Positions 44,465-46,429 of a stretch of 46,429 nucleotides of DNA are shown here, piece by piece. The stretch's first letter is position 1, and each line of letters starts with the position of its first letter. Both the position numbers and the translations under genes were made by a program. Under the pieces are notes generated by a model. That model was given only the letters and a program-made list of their open reading frames with translations. It did no database searches and was not told the origin of the DNA. Source of the DNA: Deltaproteobacteria bacterium (lineage in GTDB: Bacteria; Desulfobacterota; DSM-4660; Desulfatiglandales; HGW-15); contig JAFGFY010000062.1 of NCBI GenBank assembly GCA_016930795.1, positions 1 through 46,429 on the forward strand, given 5' to 3'.

Positions 44465-45502
44465 TCAAGCCTTAGGGTGGTTATCCTTCGGCCTTTGGTT
44501 TTTACTATGGAATCTCTTCGCAATGTACGCTTTCACCTTATCAATGCCCTGCCCGGTCAGGGCGGAAACAGGCAAGGCATCTATCTTCATCTCTTCCAGG
44601 GCTCTCTTCAGACCTTCTACATCTCTGTGCTCGGATGAATAAATATCCATTTTGTTAATCAGGACCATGTAATCCTTTTTTGAAAGGGAAGGACTGAACT
44701 TTTCCAGCTCATTCCTAAGCGCAAAGAAATCCTCCAGTATATCGTCTTTCGGGACGTAAGTGATGTCCAGGAGGTGAAGCAGAAGCTTTGTCCTTTCAAT
44801 ATGCTTCAGAAAACGGAGACCTAGGCCCCGTCCCTCACTGGCCCCGTCTATCAACCCGGGGATATCCGCTATGGTCAGGACCCGGTCATCTTCAAGGCTG
44901 ATCACACCCAAGTTAGGCATCAGGGTCGTAAAGGGATAACTGTCGATTCGAGGGCGGGCCGTTGTCAGACAAGAGAGCAGGGTTGATTTGCCTGCGTTCG
45001 GGAAGCCAATGAGTCCTATATCGGCGAGGTATTTAAGAGAGAGTTTGAGGAGTTTCTTTTGGCCGGGAAGACCGGGTTGGGCCATTCGTGGCGCCCGATT
45101 GGTTGAGGTCTTAAAATGCTCGTTTCCTTTTCCACCCCTTCCTCCTTGGAGAAGGAGGATCTCCTGATCTTTCTCGATCAGGTCGGCAAGCAACTCGCCG
45201 GAGTCGTGATCATAGATCATGGTCCCCAAGGGAACACCAATAATCACATCATTGCCGTCTTTGCCTGTTTGGCTTTTTCCCCTTCCAGGGCTTCCATGTT
45301 GAGCCTTAAAATGCCTTTTGGCCCTGAAATGATCTAATGTGTGAAGCCTTGTAGAGGCCCTTATGATGATATTTCCTCCGTTTCCGCCATTTCCGCCGTC
45401 AGGCCCCCCCCTGGGTATATATTTTTCTCTGCGGAAACTCACGCAGCCTCTTCCCCCATCGCCTGATCTTATTGAAATTACAGCTTCATCTATAAAGGCC
45501 AT
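44465..45502 (-). CDS. obgE: Obg-family GTPase (ribosome assembly)
   Basis: This 345-residue protein has the glycine-rich Obg N-terminal domain (SIRSGDGGRGCVSFRREKY and GGPDGGNGGNGGNIIIR) and a GTPase domain with G1 GFPNAGKSTLLSC, G3 TIADIPGLIDGASEG, G4 LINKMDIY and G5 VSALTGQGID. It acts in large ribosomal subunit assembly and stress control. It follows rpmA by 36 bp, the usual L21-L27-Obg operon. Confidence 0.97.
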   Translation of the reverse strand: MAFIDEAVISIRSGDGGRGCVSFRREKYIPRGGPDGGNGGNGGNIIIRASTRLHTLDHFRAKRHFKAQHGSPGRGKSQTGKDGNDVIIGVPLGTMIYDHDSGELLADLIEKDQEILLLQGGRGGKGNEHFKTSTNRAPRMAQPGLPGQKKLLKLSLKYLADIGLIGFPNAGKSTLLSCLTTARPRIDSYPFTTLMPNLGVISLEDDRVLTIADIPGLIDGASEGRGLGLRFLKHIERTKLLLHLLDITYVPKDDILEDFFALRNELEKFSPSLSKKDYMVLINKMDIYSSEHRDVEGLKRALEEMKIDALPVSALTGQGIDKVKAYIAKRFHSKNQRPKDNHPKA

Positions 45503-45538
45503 CTTGTCTCTAAAGAGGGGAAGAAGGTCGCCACAGGG

Positions 45539-45793
45539 CTAAACGGCGTGAACACTCACCTTTTTACGGTATTTGCCAAACCTCTCAAAGGTGACGGTTC
45601 CATCGATCTTGGCAAAAAGCGTATAGTCTTTCCCCAGACCCACGTTTTCTCCCGGATGTATCTGGGTCCCTTTCTGCCTGATGATGATGTTACCGGCTCG
45701 CACCTTTTGGCCTCCGTACCTCTTTACGCCATATCTTTGGCCGGCACTGTCCCTTCCATTTCGGGAACTGCCGCCTCCCTTTTTATGTGACAT
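45539..45793 (-). CDS. rpmA: 50S ribosomal protein L27
   Basis: This 84-residue L27 carries the expected N-terminus [20 protein letters not shown] and the [19 protein letters not shown] core; it reaches the peptidyl-transferase centre. A GAGGT ribosome site lies 8 nt upstream of the ATG. A MITE-like element lies directly upstream, between it and rplU. Confidence 0.98.
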   Translation of the reverse strand: MSHKKGGGSSRNGRDSAGQRYGVKRYGGQKVRAGNIIIRQKGTQIHPGENVGLGKDYTLFAKIDGTVTFERFGKYRKKVSVHAV

Positions 45794-45825
45794 GGTTTAC
45801 AACCTCATTTCTTGCAGGATTTTGC

Positions 45826-46002
45826 GAGACCTTTGAAAAACACCCCCTTTTGCCCAATCTCGGCGTCAGGCTCAAATTCTAATCCTCGAAATACTACAAG
45901 GTATGGATGCCTGTCCCGATGGCGATCGGGATGGTTAAAATTATCGCCTTCCTTGACCTTGAACAAAATTGGAACAAAATTGAACTTTTTTTTAAAGGTC
46001 TC
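45826..46002. mobile_element. MITE-like element between rplU and rpmA
   Basis: GAGACCTTTGAAAAA (45826-45840) and TTTTTTTTAAAGGTCTC (45986-46002) are near-perfect terminal inverted repeats of a 177-bp unit. Inside are the small palindrome CCCGATGGCGATCGGG and a duplicated ACAAAATTG. There is no ORF. It separates rplU from rpmA by 263 bp, whereas these genes are normally only tens of bases apart. I have a memory of similar GGTCTC-ended repeats in other deltaproteobacterial genomes, but this needs a search. Confidence 0.65.
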
Positions 46003-46056
46003 TCTGTTATAGTCTTAACAAAAGCCCTATGGCTTGTTTAGTTAAAATATGATAAA

Positions 46057-46368
46057 TTAAGCCTTAATATTGTCAATTCGGACAAGAGTAAAATACTGCC
46101 GATGACCTCGCTTTCTTCGATAGTTCTTTCTCTTTTTGTATTTAAAAACGATGATCTTTCTTTGCCTATCGTGGTGTGTAATATGACCCTCCACGGCGGC
46201 ATTTTCAAGGTAGGGCTTGCCTATGTTGACGTTGTCCCCGTCAGAGGTCAAAAGGACCTTGCCAAAAGAGACGGTGTCCCCCACTTCACCCGCCAGCTTT
46301 TCCATCGCCACGTCTTCACCAGGCGTAACGCGGTGTTGTTTTCCTCCTGATTCAATCACTGCGTACAT
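46057..46368 (-). CDS. rplU: 50S ribosomal protein L21
   Basis: This 103-residue L21 starts MYAVIESGGKQHRVTPGEDV and contains ITHHDRQRKIIVFKYKKRKN and YRRKRGHRQYFTLVRI, the full family core. AAAGGAG lies upstream of the ATG. It is the first gene of the L21-L27-Obg group. Confidence 0.98.
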   Translation of the reverse strand: MYAVIESGGKQHRVTPGEDVAMEKLAGEVGDTVSFGKVLLTSDGDNVNIGKPYLENAAVEGHITHHDRQRKIIVFKYKKRKNYRRKRGHRQYFTLVRIDNIKA

Positions 46369-46400
46369 ATCTTACAATCGCTCCTTTAATCAAATTTTTC

Positions 46401-46429
46401 ATATTAAATAGTCCAAATCATAAAGTCAA
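46401..46429 (-). promoter_or_regulatory. rplU promoter at window edge
   Basis: On the minus strand TTGACT (46429-46424) and TAATAT (46406-46401) are 17 bp apart, 33 bp before rplU. The -35 box ends exactly at the window edge. Confidence 0.7.

Noticed and set aside
1-46429. CRISPR arrays, tRNA or rRNA genes
   Set aside because: Reading the intergenic regions on both strands showed no regularly spaced repeats, no T-loop and anticodon arm pattern, and no rRNA-like sequence.

Overview
This 46.4 kb window looks like a chromosomal segment of an uncultured or little-studied Desulfobacterota (former Deltaproteobacteria) bacterium. The grounds are the gene content and order: argS followed by a SPOR protein, tatBC, queA-tgt-yajC-secDF, rplU-rpmA-obgE-nadD-rsfS, and an HdrD/EMO-type membrane Fe-S oxidoreductase. 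I assigned this by recognising protein families, without any database search. Most of the window is housekeeping DNA. I see no rRNA, tRNA, CRISPR array, transposase or phage gene.

Layout. Bases 1-2640 form an AT-rich accessory edge: a truncated MerR-type regulator, a gene-poor stretch, and a complete AbiEi/AbiEii (type IV) toxin-antitoxin operon with its own promoter and a palindromic operator candidate. The operon is bracketed by an imperfect 67-bp direct repeat that duplicates the 3' end of the next gene, a ribonuclease Z-like hydrolase. Bases 2740-8230 hold that hydrolase, a divergent ihfA-like gene, clpB, a methyltransferase and a small unknown gene. Bases 8610-14820 hold purC, a DUF1285-like gene, an HtrA-type serine protease, a lipoprotein paralogue of it that has lost the whole catalytic triad, and a receiver-PAS-histidine kinase. 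Bases 15248-19947 carry grpE, dnaK and a TPR/LpoA-like lipoprotein. Bases 19977-24128 (minus strand) carry argS, a SPOR protein, an acetyltransferase and tatBC. Bases 24569-32773 carry a DUF2065 protein, queA, tgt, yajC, secD, secF, a TPR protein and a Nudix hydrolase. Bases 33145-36154 hold a nitroreductase and a one-chain GT2/GT-C glycosyltransferase fusion. Bases 36227-46368 (minus strand) hold a SprT/DUF2786 protein, an EMO/HdrD-like oxidoreductase, prfC, a DUF1846 protein, and the rsfS-nadD-obgE-rpmA-rplU group.

The main functional themes are protein quality control (ClpB, GrpE/DnaK, the HtrA pair), protein export (Tat, SecDF-YajC), translation and tRNA modification (ArgS, QueA/Tgt, RF3, L21/L27/Obg/RsfS), and envelope biology (LpoA-like, SPOR, glycosyltransferase).

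The most interesting unexplained signals are the repeat-bracketed AbiE module, the protease/pseudoprotease pair, the EMO-like protein whose first CCG domain has lost its cysteines, a strong promoter plus intrinsic terminator that define a ~165-nt leader or small RNA upstream of prfC, and two MITE-like inverted-repeat elements, one of them splitting rplU from rpmA. No single feature clearly announces a new system; these are candidates.
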